DNA from: a virus
Virus record (IMG/VR): IMGVR_UViG_3300021961_000287
Coordinates: 1-36,157 of that record
Direction: 5' to 3' (one strand)
DNA length: 36,157 nt
The notes under the pieces are model-generated. The model was not told where the DNA came from, did not search any database, and saw only the letters and a program-made list of their open reading frames with translations. The position numbers and the translations under genes are program-made. Positions 35,287-36,157 of the stretch are shown here, piece by piece; positions within the stretch are counted from its first letter, which is position 1; each line of letters opens with the position of its first letter.

Positions 35287-35312
35287 ACGTTATATCCTAG
35301 TTGCTTTACTAT

Positions 35313-35322
35313 CTTATTTATC
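35313..35322 (-). promoter_or_regulatory. Late-type promoter of gp13
   Basis: GATAAATAAG on the minus strand, 26 bases before the ATG at 35286. Confidence 0.5.
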
Positions 35323-35334
35323 AGGATTGAAGGC

Positions 35335-36157
35335 TTACTGAACTTTGAGTAGCATCGTATCTGCGTTGATCCTTCCGTTCAGTTTGGTTTCAGTTGTTTT
35401 AATTACTGACATAAACTTACGTAATTGTATCTTACCACTCTTGTTGAATGTAGACAGTTGCTCTGTAGGCTTGCGTAGTGTCTTTTGTACACTCTCGTCC
35501 TCTTTAAAGCCTGTTATAGTCGTACCTTTGACTGTTAGTCCGGTGCCTGAGCGATCCAGTCCTTTAGGATCAACGTTTAGGGCTACATACTTGCCTAACT
35601 TGCGTGTCTTGGTGTTGTAAACCCAAAGCTCGCTGGCTCCAATAATTTCTACAGGATTGACACTGACCAATTTAAGGTCGGTATCTTCTTTCTTAAACTT
35701 GAGTTTGGCTACTAGCTTGTCCTTGCTTGGGCTTTTCTTAACCCTTGCTTTGCGTGTGGTCTTTTTGAGTTGTGCAAATGCATCACATTCCTGCAAAAGA
35801 ACGTCCCACCAAGCAATATGACGCTTCCAGTCTGCTGGCTTCATGTGTGCATAGCCTTCTTTGGCTTGCTCGTCGCCTGCTTTTACTGCGGCTTGCTCTT
35901 CGGCTAGTTGCTGTTTGCGTAGAGTTGCAAACTCTACAACCTGACCAATACGTGCCTGAGGTAGCTTTTCAGCTTTGAACAGATTATATGCATCAGGGGC
36001 GGCTTTTTTATCGTTTAAGATCACTGCATCATAACGACCTTCAATCTCACCTAAGATTTCGTCTACTTTTTCATCAAGTCGATCCTGGATAGTAGGCTTG
36101 TATACCTGTTTGCTCATCTTAGCTTGGCGTTTTTCTTCAGCTTCTTTTGCCGCAATC
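35335..36157 (-). CDS. Unknown phage protein, 5' end outside window
   Basis: The frame is open to the right edge: the visible part starts IAAKEAEEKRQAKMSKQVYK, so the Met at 36117 need not be the start. At least 273 residues. A charged, helical first half (DRLDEKVDEILGEIEGRYDA; ATLRKQQLAEEQAAVKAGDE) leads to a beta-rich second half (DLKLVSVNPVEIIGASELWV; KYVALNVDPKGLDRSGTGLT) ending GRINADTMLLKVQ. I recall the ending from T4-like marine phages near gp13, without a function. Possibly a virion protein. Confidence 0.68.
   Translation of the reverse strand, partial: IAAKEAEEKRQAKMSKQVYKPTIQDRLDEKVDEILGEIEGRYDAVILNDKKAAPDAYNLFKAEKLPQARIGQVVEFATLRKQQLAEEQAAVKAGDEQAKEGYAHMKPADWKRHIAWWDVLLQECDAFAQLKKTTRKARVKKSPSKDKLVAKLKFKKEDTDLKLVSVNPVEIIGASELWVYNTKTRKLGKYVALNVDPKGLDRSGTGLTVKGTTITGFKEDESVQKTLRKPTEQLSTFNKSGKIQLRKFMSVIKTTETKLNGRINADTMLLKVQ

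Noticed and set aside
1-36157. CRISPR array, integrase or transposase
   Set aside because: No regularly spaced repeats, recombinase motifs or insertion-sequence ends were found.

Overview
The window looks like part of the genome of a tailed T4-like myovirus from a marine environment, probably infecting an alphaproteobacterium. The T4-type core genes are all present: large terminase gp17, probable small terminase gp16, neck gp13, head completion gp4, sheath gp18, tube gp19, a tube-cap-like protein, ssDNA-binding gp32, UvsX, UvsY and a gp1-type dNMP kinase. Their sequences are closest in character to those I remember from cyanophage and pelagiphage relatives. The strongest host clue is a phage-encoded tmRNA in circularly permuted two-piece form, an arrangement best known from alphaproteobacteria. 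The DNA is AT-rich, most genes lie on the minus strand, and gene ends commonly overlap by 4-8 bases. No integrase, repressor, insertion sequence or CRISPR array was seen.

Layout. (1) 1-2.6 kb: small unknown genes packed on the minus strand, with a 36-bp repeat that marks an old rearrangement. (2) 2.6-8.7 kb: accessory region with tRNA-Asn, a compact aspartate carbamoyltransferase, a small exported glycine-zipper operon, a eukaryotic-type phosphomannomutase, the tmRNA, an outer-membrane porin and a repeat-rich unknown protein. (3) 8.7-12.2 kb: a 444-residue unknown protein, a deaminase, five more tRNA genes and a plus-strand operon behind a hairpin-rich leader. (4) 12.2-18.7 kb: gp32, a folded RNA candidate, uvsX, uvsY, a methyltransferase and a nucleotidyltransferase-cupin fusion. 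(5) 18.7-36 kb: packaging and structural genes, interrupted by a PiT-like permease, a lipoprotein and a TRAP-type binding protein that carries its own promoter and terminator.

Regulation. Two promoter classes are visible. One is sigma70-like (TTGACA/TTGACT, usually 17 bp, TATATT-like) and stands before tRNAs, gp32, pyrB, the glycine-zipper operon and the dNMP kinase. The other resembles the T4 late element (TATAAATA, often degenerate as GATAAATA or GTAAATAC) and stands before structural genes and the tmRNA. At several genes the late element ends only 4-8 bases before the ATG and no ribosome binding site is evident, which suggests leaderless late mRNAs.

Functional themes (inference). Nucleotide supply: PyrB, deaminase, dNMP kinase. 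Sugar activation: the phosphomannomutase plus the C-terminal mannose-6-phosphate-isomerase-type cupin of the fusion protein would together convert fructose-6-P to mannose-1-P. Host envelope and uptake: porin, glycine-zipper protein, PiT-like permease, lipoprotein, TRAP-type binding protein and several short membrane proteins. Translation: tRNAs plus tmRNA. Functional names come from motifs and remembered family features; no database search was run.
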